A stretch of 17,397 nt of DNA from Succinatimonas sp. UBA7265 (lineage in GTDB: Bacteria; Pseudomonadota; Gammaproteobacteria; Enterobacterales; Succinivibrionaceae): positions 1 to 17,397 of the forward strand of contig DKSD01000067.1 in NCBI GenBank assembly GCA_002473165.1, read 5' to 3'. Position numbers and translations under genes: made by a program. Position 1 is the stretch's first letter. The number at the start of each line of letters is the position of its first letter. Shown piece after piece: positions 1-5,862 of the stretch. Under the pieces are notes generated by a model. It was not told the origin of the DNA. It made no database searches and was given only the letters and a program-made list of their open reading frames with translations.

Positions 1-913
1 CACGTAAAAAGTGACAGAGCCAATAATTCTGCCTGAACGTCGGGCGGTGCGACAGGCCAAGCCGGGCCATCAGCTCGACAGCAGACAGCGGTTCATCCCC
101 TAAAGAGCGCAAAAGCCTCGCCACAGGAACAGGCAATTCCCTCTCGCCACCTGAGCGGACTTTCGGGATCGCTTTTAGCGCTTCCAAAACGCATTGGAGC
201 AGCAGCTCCGCAAAAGCACTGCTGTCGGCGTCATAGTCGGATTTTCCAAGCGCATCATAATATTCCTGTTGGTGTTTTCTGATGAATTCCTCAACGGGCA
301 GCCAGAAAAAAATCTTCTTCCATTTGCCAAGCAGCAGGCTGTGCCACATTCTCCCCATTCTGCCGTTGCCGTCGGCGAAAGGATGGATAAACTCAAATTC
401 ATAGTGGAAGATCGCGCTTTTGATAAGCGGGTGCATCGGGGAGTTTTGGTACCACTCAAAAAGATCCCGGATCTCTCCGGGTACCAGTCTGGCAGGCGGG
501 GCCAGATGGATCAGGGCAGTACCCGAAAACACCCCGACCGCCCCTGAGCGGAATTTCCCGTTCTCGGAGATGAGCCCCTGCATCATCGCCTGGTGCGCCC
601 TGAGCAGATCACTGACAGATCCCGGATCAAGCGCCGGCATCATTTCATACGCTGCTCCGGCGTTTTGCACTTCCCTGACCTTAACAGGCTCCCTCTGCAC
701 GCGCCTGCCGTTTAGCGCCGCCGTGACCTCATCAAGGCTCAGAGGATTCTGCTCTATGGCAAGCGAGGCATGGATGGCTCGGATGCGGCAGGCGCGGCGC
801 AGATGTTCGCCGGGAGATCCGCAATGAGCCTCGAAACTTCCGAGAGCCTCGCAGACAGAAGCGAGGAGACAGGCGATCTCATCCGTGTAATGAAAAGGCG
901 GGGCGTAAGTCAT
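1..913 (-). CDS. Fic family protein (probable AMP transferase), 3' end cut by the window edge
   Basis: A Fic-domain protein, 304 residues of which are in the window; the frame is still open at base 2, so the C-terminus lies outside. The Fic motif HPFADGNGRMGR is intact, with the catalytic His followed by the phosphate-binding loop, and sits in the family context 'FHYEFEFIHPF'. Near residue 55, the helix SLAIEQN matches the autoinhibitory (S/T)xxxE(G/N) motif, keeping the Glu but with Gln where Gly or Asn is usual. This suggests an intramolecularly restrained class II Fic enzyme. After the Fic core comes a winged-helix-like segment ('ELMARLGLSHRPTF'), common in this subfamily. The family typically transfers AMP from ATP to Ser/Thr/Tyr of a target protein; the target here cannot be read. 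The ATG at 913 is the first possible start, since an in-frame TGA lies 6 bases upstream, and the N-terminus ('YAPPF') fits the family. No Shine-Dalgarno is visible. It starts 29 bp after the GGDEF gene at 943-2169, so co-transcription or reinitiation is likely. Confidence 0.93.
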   Translation of the reverse strand, partial: MTYAPPFHYTDEIACLLASVCEALGSFEAHCGSPGEHLRRACRIRAIHASLAIEQNPLSLDEVTAALNGRRVQREPVKVREVQNAGAAYEMMPALDPGSVSDLLRAHQAMMQGLISENGKFRSGAVGVFSGTALIHLAPPARLVPGEIRDLFEWYQNSPMHPLIKSAIFHYEFEFIHPFADGNGRMGRMWHSLLLGKWKKIFFWLPVEEFIRKHQQEYYDALGKSDYDADSSAFAELLLQCVLEALKAIPKVRSGGERELPVPVARLLRSLGDEPLSAVELMARLGLSHRPTFRQNYWLCHFLR

Positions 914-942
914 GGCGTGTCAAAGCAGGCAGGATCGACCGG

Positions 943-2169
943 TTATTTTTCAGCAGGCGTCACCGCCTCTGCGGGCTCTGGAGCGCCTTCTTCTTCGTGG
1001 TGGCGGCGCTTGATGCTGTACATGCGCTCATCGGCGGCGCTGATGAAATTGCGCGGGCTGCCCATGCTGTCGCTGTAGCGGATGAAGCCTGCGCTCATGC
1101 TCAGTTCATAGGGCGCATGGTGCTCGGCGCAGTCCCGGTCAAAGCGCTTTTGGATCTTCGCAATAAGATCGTTGACCTCATCATTTTTCGGGGCGCGCAC
1201 GACGATGACAAACTCATCGCCGCCGTAGCGGCAGAAGAAGCAGTCGCGGCGCAGCGAGAGCACATCCATGAGCACTCTGGAAAAGCGCAGCAGCGCCATG
1301 TCGCCTTCGGCATGCCCGTAACGATCGTTAATGGCTTTGAAATGATCGAGATCCAAAAAGATGATGCAGTATTCCTGCATCGCCTCGCCGCCTTTGGCAT
1401 ACAGCCTTGTGAGGTGGCGCTGCAGCTCGTTGCGGTTGTTAAGCCCCGTCAGCGGATCAAGCGAGGAGCGGCGCTGCTGGAACGTGATGATGATAAAGAA
1501 CAGCCCCATGGCGTACGCCGGTCCCACGGCAGGCAGGCGCAACAGCCCGCACAGCGGGATCATGAATATAGGCAGCCCGGCGCCGACAGCCAGCAAAGTC
1601 TGCTCCAAAGGCGAGAACATCTCGCGGTTGCCCGAGCGGGAACCTGAGAGCAGGATCGGCCCGAACACCAGCACGGCCTCATAAAATACGGCGATCGCCA
1701 GCGGCAGCCAGAACAGCGGCCCTTCTTCAAGGCCGCGGCCGTCAGCGGCGGCGCGCAACACCTGCCCGTTTACGAGGCTTAAGATGACGACGGCACTGCT
1801 AAGCCAAAAAGGCAGCGAGGCCAAAGCGTAAAACTTCCACGATCTCAGGCGCTCGGGCAGGAGCAGCTTTTGGCCTTCAATAAACGTCGCGTAAGGCACG
1901 TACATGCAGGTCCAGCTGTAGAAAACCGTCGCTACGAACAGCGGCACTACCGAGCCCACATGCCCACCCGAGGTCAGGACCTGCAGCGAATCGGCGGCCA
2001 GACCCGCCGCGCACAGCAGCATGGTCCTCAGGCAGGTGTGGGTGAAATAGCGCACCTCGTGGCCGCGGTGGGAGGCGAGGTTTAAGACAAAGCACAACAG
2101 CAGCAGCAGGCAGAAGGCGTGGATCTCGCAGGCCGTGAGGTTGTAGTAGAGAAACTTGTACGTAGCCAT
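943..2169 (-). CDS. Membrane-bound GGDEF protein (putative diguanylate cyclase), second of a tandem pair
   Basis: A 408-residue protein with about six or seven hydrophobic segments in residues 1-232 followed by a GGDEF domain at about 235-395. The domain begins at 'DPLTGLNNR', has a metal/substrate segment 'LDLDHFKAINDRYGH', and an intact RYGGDEF at 314-320, so it should make cyclic di-GMP from two GTP. The inhibitory I-site (RxxD five residues before GGDEF) is absent: the equivalent residues are RRDC. No PAS, HAMP or known sensor domain is recognisable in the membrane part. The sequence around 'GPLFW' and an early Arg/Leu/Asp-containing helix match the neighbouring GGDEF protein, so the two are paralogues. 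The ATG at 2169 is only 2 bases after the stop of the upstream gene; its ribosome binding site GGGAAGG lies in that gene's last codons, so translation is probably coupled. The C-terminal 20 residues are Glu/Ala-rich and probably disordered. Confidence 0.9.
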   Translation of the reverse strand: MATYKFLYYNLTACEIHAFCLLLLLCFVLNLASHRGHEVRYFTHTCLRTMLLCAAGLAADSLQVLTSGGHVGSVVPLFVATVFYSWTCMYVPYATFIEGQKLLLPERLRSWKFYALASLPFWLSSAVVILSLVNGQVLRAAADGRGLEEGPLFWLPLAIAVFYEAVLVFGPILLSGSRSGNREMFSPLEQTLLAVGAGLPIFMIPLCGLLRLPAVGPAYAMGLFFIIITFQQRRSSLDPLTGLNNRNELQRHLTRLYAKGGEAMQEYCIIFLDLDHFKAINDRYGHAEGDMALLRFSRVLMDVLSLRRDCFFCRYGGDEFVIVVRAPKNDEVNDLIAKIQKRFDRDCAEHHAPYELSMSAGFIRYSDSMGSPRNFISAADERMYSIKRRHHEEEGAPEPAEAVTPAEK

Positions 2170-2171
2170 GC

Positions 2172-3368
2172 TCAGCCTTCCCGGTCCTGCGAGGTCTCAG
2201 CGCCCGCCTCCCCAGCGGCTTTGCCTGAGGTGCGCTCCGCGTCTTTGCGGTGGTGCCTGAGTTTGTCGCGGTACATGGAGCTGTCAGCGGATTTCACGAG
2301 AGCCTGCGCTCCGCCCTGCCCTTGACTGATGCGCACCGCGCCCACGGAGAGCGATACCGTAAACGGCAGGTTCTTTTCAAAGGACGAAAGCTCGGCGTGC
2401 GAGTTTAAGATCTCATCGCACCTCTCAATAAACCCGGGATCGGCGTGCGGCATCACCATCACGAACTCATCGCCGCCGTAGCGGGCGGCGAAAGCGCCGC
2501 TGTCGCCTGCCAGCAGGTGGAGCATCTCCCCTACCATGCTGATGGCGCGATCGCCTGCCAGATGGCCGTACCTGTCATTGATCTCCTTAAAGCGGTCTAT
2601 GTCGACAAACAGCAGCCAGGCGTCGCCGCCGCGGCACAGCTGCTCATAGCGCTCGTTTAAGTAGCGCGAAAAGCGCGAGCGGTTGTTAAGCCCCGAGAGC
2701 ACATCGCGCGAGACCAGATCCTCATGCATGGTCACGATGTAGAAGACGACGCAGACCGTGGAGCAGGAGATCACCCACTGCATGTTAGTCAGGTACTGCA
2801 TGATCCCGCCGCTGATGGCGCCTAAGGTAAACACGCTGAGGATCAGGCTCGATCTGCGGTTTTCGAGCGAATCGGAGATCAGGTACTCATAAAACACGCA
2901 CATCAGCGCCGTCATCAGGTAGCCAAAGCAGCAGACGGCGAGGATCCAGAACAGCGGGCCGCGCGAGAGGAAAAGCGCCGGGCCGTCGGCCATCAGCAGC
3001 CCGTGCCAGTAACTCGTGATGCAAAACAGCGCGAAGGCGATCGCGGGGGCGGTCACCGCCAGATTGCGCCAGCGCGGCGGTTTGCGGTGAAAAGACAGCT
3101 GGGAGGCGGTAAAGCGCATCCAGTAAGCGCAGGTAAGTCCGATGGCCCCGAACAGCAGCCCGAGCGAGAACGGATAGACATGCTCAAAAGCCTGAGAGGT
3201 GCTGACGATCCGCAACAGATCGCAGAGGACGGTAACAGTCAGCCACAGCACGCACAAAAGCAGGTTGCGGGAGATCAGATCCTTGCTCTGGCGCAGCGTC
3301 AGATAGGAGACCGTCAGCACCATCAGGCACATCAGATCGATCTGCAGTTCACTTAAAGCTAATGACAT
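2172..3368 (-). CDS. Membrane-bound GGDEF protein (putative diguanylate cyclase), first of a tandem pair
   Basis: A 398-residue protein with about six or seven membrane segments (roughly residues 8-215) and a cytoplasmic GGDEF domain (about 220-372). RYGGDEF is intact at 296-302, 'VDIDRFKEINDRYGH' provides the usual metal-binding Asp, and 'ADSSMY' closes the domain, so diguanylate cyclase activity is plausible. The domain-opening motif is 'RDVLSGLNNR', with Ser where most family members have Thr. There is no RxxD inhibitory site before GGDEF, so product feedback of the standard kind is not expected. The last 25 residues are a charged Ala/Gly/Glu tail. The ATG at 3368 is the first start after an in-frame TAA, but no good Shine-Dalgarno precedes it. 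A TATAAT box lies about 70 bases upstream. This is the first gene of the likely operon GGDEF-GGDEF-Fic. Its membrane sensor resembles that of the next gene but not any named sensor I can recognise. Confidence 0.9.
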   Translation of the reverse strand: MSLALSELQIDLMCLMVLTVSYLTLRQSKDLISRNLLLCVLWLTVTVLCDLLRIVSTSQAFEHVYPFSLGLLFGAIGLTCAYWMRFTASQLSFHRKPPRWRNLAVTAPAIAFALFCITSYWHGLLMADGPALFLSRGPLFWILAVCCFGYLMTALMCVFYEYLISDSLENRRSSLILSVFTLGAISGGIMQYLTNMQWVISCSTVCVVFYIVTMHEDLVSRDVLSGLNNRSRFSRYLNERYEQLCRGGDAWLLFVDIDRFKEINDRYGHLAGDRAISMVGEMLHLLAGDSGAFAARYGGDEFVMVMPHADPGFIERCDEILNSHAELSSFEKNLPFTVSLSVGAVRISQGQGGAQALVKSADSSMYRDKLRHHRKDAERTSGKAAGEAGAETSQDREG

Positions 3369-3437
3369 GGGCTCAGGCGGTCGTTCCCATATTGCAGGTT
3401 ATTGTATGGCAGTGATAACTGTCCTAAATAAAATGCA

Positions 3438-3443
3438 ATTATA
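3438..3443 (-). promoter_or_regulatory. Probable -10 box (TATAAT) for the GGDEF-GGDEF-Fic operon
   Basis: A perfect TATAAT reads on the minus strand, preceded by CTG, about 70 bases before the first GGDEF start codon and after the terminator of the preceding gene. With a 17-base spacer the -35 position reads AACAGG, which is a very poor match to TTGACA, so the promoter may need an activator. That hexamer is one arm of the inverted repeat at 3461-3478. Confidence 0.5.
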
Positions 3444-3460
3444 CAGTGGCTCAGTGAGAT

Positions 3461-3478
3461 CCTGTTACATTCAACAGG
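3461..3478. repeat. 18-bp inverted repeat CCTGTT-N6-AACAGG over the -35 region
   Basis: Perfect 6-bp arms flank ACATTC. On the plus strand the repeat is followed by CC and six T, so it also resembles a small plus-strand terminator, but no plus-strand gene ends here. On the minus strand it covers the -35 position of the GGDEF promoter, where an operator or activator site would be expected. The sequence alone does not decide between the two. Confidence 0.5.
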
Positions 3479-3524
3479 CCTTTTTTGCATTTTTGCCTGC
3501 CTGCTGTTCAGGCGGTTCTTTGAA

Positions 3525-3539
3525 AAGGCGCGGCGCCTT
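3525..3539 (-). terminator. Small GC hairpin, possible second terminator
   Basis: AAGGCG and CGCCTT pair around a 3-base loop, followed on the minus strand by TTTTC including the stem end. It lies downstream of the stronger terminator at 3567-3599 and could act as a backup. The stem is short and the T-run weak, so this is tentative. Confidence 0.25.
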
Positions 3540-3566
3540 GCCGCGGGTTTTTGCGGTTTTGCATAT

Positions 3567-3599
3567 AAAAAACGGGATGCGCTCTTAGAGGGCATCCCG
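3567..3599 (-). terminator. Rho-independent terminator after the secreted-protein gene
   Basis: On the minus strand an 8-bp stem, CGGGATGC with GCATCCCG, encloses an 11-base loop and is followed directly by six T. It begins 40 bases after the stop codon at 3640 and separates that gene from the GGDEF operon. The 271 bases between the two genes otherwise hold only the promoter and repeats listed. Confidence 0.8.
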
Positions 3600-3639
3600 C
3601 AGCTGCGCTATTTACGCGCCGGCGCCGCGTTTTCAGGCG

Positions 3640-4263
3640 TCAGCGGTTTTGCTCTTTTTCGCGCCTTAGTTCCTCGCGCCGCTCGCGCTCGGCCTTACGG
3701 GTGTCCCGGGCCTGCTCTGTGGCGCTCTTCTCGCCTTTGGCCCATGCCTGCATGGCGTTCGTCATGGCGTTGGCGCCCTGGCGGCGGTTCTCGAGGCGCT
3801 GCTTTTCTTTGTCCGTCAGCGACTGATCCTTGGCCCACTGGCTGAGCTGCCTCATCTCCTCGGAGGCCTCGTTAGGATTGCCGTCGCCGCGGCCTGCCAG
3901 CACCTGGCGCCCGCGCCTGGCCACGCTGTCGCGATAGGCCTGCTGCAGGCGGTTATGCGTGTCAAGATCTATGCTTTCGGCAGTCTGGATCGAGCGGATG
4001 CGCACATCGTTGGCCTTGTCCTGCTTAAGCTCGGCGCGCAGGCGCGCGCGATCGGCATCGAGCGCTTCGCGCTTGCGCTTTTCCTCCTCGGCTTTGGCAA
4101 GTTCCGCGGCTTTGGCCGCCTCCTCGGCGGCTTTGTCAGGCTGGTTCTCACTCTGCGTTTGCGCCGGAGTGTCTGACAGATCGATCTCCTCGGCGCCAAA
4201 AACAGGAACGCCCGGCAGCGCCGCAAGCGCCGCCGCAACTGCCAGCAAGCTTAAGGTTTTCAT
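3640..4263 (-). CDS. Hypothetical secreted, highly charged helical protein
   Basis: A 207-residue protein that I do not recognise. Residues 1-23 form a signal peptide: a Lys, a long Ala/Leu/Val core, and a likely cleavage after 'PVFG' or 'FGA', so the mature protein is probably periplasmic. The mature chain starts with an acidic, Gln/Asn/Thr-containing stretch (25-44). It then becomes Ala/Glu/Lys/Arg-rich (45-85 and 180-207), with the look of long charged helices or coiled coil. A less repetitive middle part (86-178) contains 'DTHNRLQQAYRDSVARRGRQ' and two Trp. It has no Cys after the signal peptide. A ribosome binding site (AGAGGA) lies 10 bases before the ATG. It follows yciO by 72 bp on the same strand with no terminator between, so read-through from that operon is possible; its own terminator follows at 3567-3599. 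I infer no function. Confidence 0.8.
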   Translation of the reverse strand: MKTLSLLAVAAALAALPGVPVFGAEEIDLSDTPAQTQSENQPDKAAEEAAKAAELAKAEEEKRKREALDADRARLRAELKQDKANDVRIRSIQTAESIDLDTHNRLQQAYRDSVARRGRQVLAGRGDGNPNEASEEMRQLSQWAKDQSLTDKEKQRLENRRQGANAMTNAMQAWAKGEKSATEQARDTRKAERERREELRREKEQNR

Positions 4264-4335
4264 CGTCGCGCTGTCCTCTGTGCCAAACAGTGCCCTTAAC
4301 CTGATAACGTCACGCCCCGGTATTTTTTGAGCGCC

Positions 4336-4965
4336 TCAGGACTCAAAAGGCGCCGGATCGCCGGCCCCCACGCGGCGGACCAGCGGCCGGTCATCCTCGT
4401 CAAAACGGATGACCGTCGTCGGGCGGGGCTCCACGACGCCGCCGTCAACTATCACATCGACGAGCTTTCCCAGCTTCTCGTTGATGCTCACCGGATCCGA
4501 CTCCGGGTCCTCGCAGCCTGGAAGGATCAGCGTGCAGCTCATCAAAGGCTCGTTGAGCGCGGCGATGATGGCGTCCACGATGGCGTTGTCAGGCACGCGC
4601 ATGCCGATGGTGCGGCGCTTCTCGTTCATCAGGCGCCGCGGCACTTCTTTAGTCGCCGCCATGATGAAGGTGTAAGGCCCGGGGATGTTGTTCTTGATGA
4701 GCCGAAAAACACTGTTGTCTACATGAGCATAGGTCGAAAGTTCCGAAAGATCACGTGTCAGCAGCGTAAAATTGTGCTTTTTGCTGATCTCGCGGATCCT
4801 CACGATGCGCTCCATGGCGCTTTTCTGCTCAAGCATGCAGCACAGCGCGTAGGCCGAATCGGTGGGGATCACGCCCACGCCGCCGCGGCGCAGGATCTCG
4901 CACACCTCGCGCACATAGCGCGGCTGCGGGTTGTCAGGATGGATGTTTATGTATTCAGCCTGCAT
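4336..4965 (-). CDS. yciO: YciO, Sua5/YrdC (TsaC-like) family protein
   Basis: A 209-residue single-domain member of the Sua5/YciO/YrdC family, close in length to E. coli YciO (about 206). Family hallmarks include 'IHPDNPQ' at the N-terminus, 'GGVGVIPTDSAYAL' (28-41), 'HNFTLLTRDLSELSTYAHVDN' spread over 64-84, 'NNIPGPYTFIM' (92-102), and 'KRRTIGMRVP' (116-125). The TsaC branch makes threonylcarbamoyl-AMP for tRNA t6A. YciO shares the fold and nucleotide site, but its exact role is less settled. The ATG at 4965 is preferred: an AGGCAGGA ribosome binding site lies 8 bases upstream. A TTG in frame at 4971 would add two residues but is too close to that site. It is the last gene of the rlmKL-uup-rnm-yciO cluster, 15 bases after the rnm stop, and its ribosome binding site lies in a hairpin (4975-4989). 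Confidence 0.92.
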   Translation of the reverse strand: MQAEYINIHPDNPQPRYVREVCEILRRGGVGVIPTDSAYALCCMLEQKSAMERIVRIREISKKHNFTLLTRDLSELSTYAHVDNSVFRLIKNNIPGPYTFIMAATKEVPRRLMNEKRRTIGMRVPDNAIVDAIIAALNEPLMSCTLILPGCEDPESDPVSINEKLGKLVDVIVDGGVVEPRPTTVIRFDEDDRPLVRRVGAGDPAPFES

Positions 4966-4974
4966 GGTCAAATT

Positions 4975-4989
4975 CCTGCCTCAGGCAGG
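4975..4989 (-). promoter_or_regulatory. Hairpin with the rnm stop codon in its loop and the yciO ribosome binding site in its stem
   Basis: On the minus strand CCTGCC-TGA-GGCAGG forms a perfect 6-bp stem with a 3-base loop. The loop is exactly the rnm stop codon, and the downstream arm is the purine-rich part of the yciO ribosome binding site. A ribosome terminating rnm would melt the stem and expose the site, which suggests translational coupling. A 3-base loop is tight, so the innermost pair may not form. Confidence 0.5.
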
Positions 4990-5862
4990 ATCCTCCTTGA
5001 AATTCTTAAAATAAGGCTCAGCCTCCGGACAGGTCCACACCGCGGAGCATTCAGGCGGCAGTAAAAGCGAGAGCCCGAGATCGCGCCAGGGCGAGGGCTG
5101 GTGCAGATCAGATCCCAGCGACGCTTTAAGCGCGTATTCAACTGACAGCTTTGCGAGGAACTCGCGATCGCAGGGGCGCTGCTGGCACGAGGCCACTTCC
5201 ATGGCCCGCCCGCCGCAGGAGACGAAATAAGTTATAAGCCGTCTGAGTTTGGAGTTTGTAAAGTCATAGCGCCGCGGGTGCGCCAGCACGCTGACGCCCC
5301 CTGCCCGGGCGATCACGGCGCAGGCCTCGGCGATGTCCGGCCACAGCGTGCTTACGTAGGCGCTGCGCCCTTTTTTAAGATAGGTGTTGAAAGCGTCATC
5401 CGTGCTCTGCGCTCTGCCGGTGGAGGCGATATAACGCGCGTAGTTGCCGCGGGTGATCACGGCGCCCTCGCGCGCCATGGCCTTCGTGCGCTCATAGGCG
5501 TGCTCAAAGCCCTGGCGCTCCAGCCGTCTGCCGATCTCCTCGGCGCGCTCCTGGCGCCTTTCAAGCTGCCCTTTAAAAAACTGCTGCAAAGCGGGGGTGC
5601 TGAGATCCAAAAACAGCCCGACTATATGGATCTCGGCGTTGTTCCAGGTAGTTGAGATCTCAGCGCCGGGGATGAGCGTCACCCCCAGAGCGCCGGCGGC
5701 TTTTTGGGCCTGCGCCACGCCTGAGGCGTTGTCGTGATCCGTAAGCGCCAGGTGCGTAAGGCCGCGCGCGGCCGCGCGCGAGACGAGCTCCTCCGGCTTA
5801 AGCGCCCCGTCAGATGCCGTGGAATGGGAGTGCAGATCCGCTGTGCCGACATAAGGCTTCAT
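4981..5862 (-). CDS. rnm: RNase AM (YciV), PHP-domain 5'-3' exoribonuclease
   Basis: A 293-residue PHP-domain protein matching YciV/RNase AM in length and motifs. Metal-binding residues are all visible: DLHSH (9-13), TDHD (41-44), Glu in GAEIS (68), His in IHIVG (79), AHPRRY (194-199) and GSDLH (250-254). In E. coli this enzyme removes 5' nucleotides from precursors of 5S, 16S and 23S rRNA, and also degrades short oligonucleotides and 3',5'-bisphosphates. The long middle segment (about 90-170, Arg-rich, with 'TRGNYARYI') is typical of the YciV group rather than of PHP polymerase domains. The ATG at 5862 overlaps the uup stop as ATGA, and the family N-terminus ('DLHSHST') starts right after it, so the start is secure. 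It is followed by yciO, as in E. coli. Here the pair lies directly behind rlmKL-uup, a set of genes with related ribosomal roles. Confidence 0.92.
   Translation of the reverse strand: MKPYVGTADLHSHSTASDGALKPEELVSRAAARGLTHLALTDHDNASGVAQAQKAAGALGVTLIPGAEISTTWNNAEIHIVGLFLDLSTPALQQFFKGQLERRQERAEEIGRRLERQGFEHAYERTKAMAREGAVITRGNYARYIASTGRAQSTDDAFNTYLKKGRSAYVSTLWPDIAEACAVIARAGGVSVLAHPRRYDFTNSKLRRLITYFVSCGGRAMEVASCQQRPCDREFLAKLSVEYALKASLGSDLHQPSPWRDLGLSLLLPPECSAVWTCPEAEPYFKNFKEDPA

Noticed and set aside
1..942. Fic toxin-antitoxin pair
   Set aside because: No small antitoxin-like gene lies upstream. The inhibitory helix is within the Fic protein itself.
997..1647. Long plus-strand open frame opposite the second GGDEF gene
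   Set aside because: It is a mirror of the GGDEF coding frame, with low-complexity Ala/Val/Arg-rich translation and no ribosome binding site.
3367..3588. 73-codon plus-strand open frame in the intergenic region before the GGDEF operon
   Set aside because: No ribosome binding site precedes it, it crosses two hairpins, and its translation has no protein-like pattern.
3359..3595. 78-codon minus-strand frame overlapping the first GGDEF start
   Set aside because: It begins inside the terminator at 3567-3599 and runs through the promoter, so it could not be transcribed as a unit.
4327..5064. 245-codon plus-strand open frame opposite yciO and the end of rnm
   Set aside because: Both minus-strand genes here match known families over their full length. 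The plus frame is a GC-rich shadow with His/Ala/Arg-biased translation.
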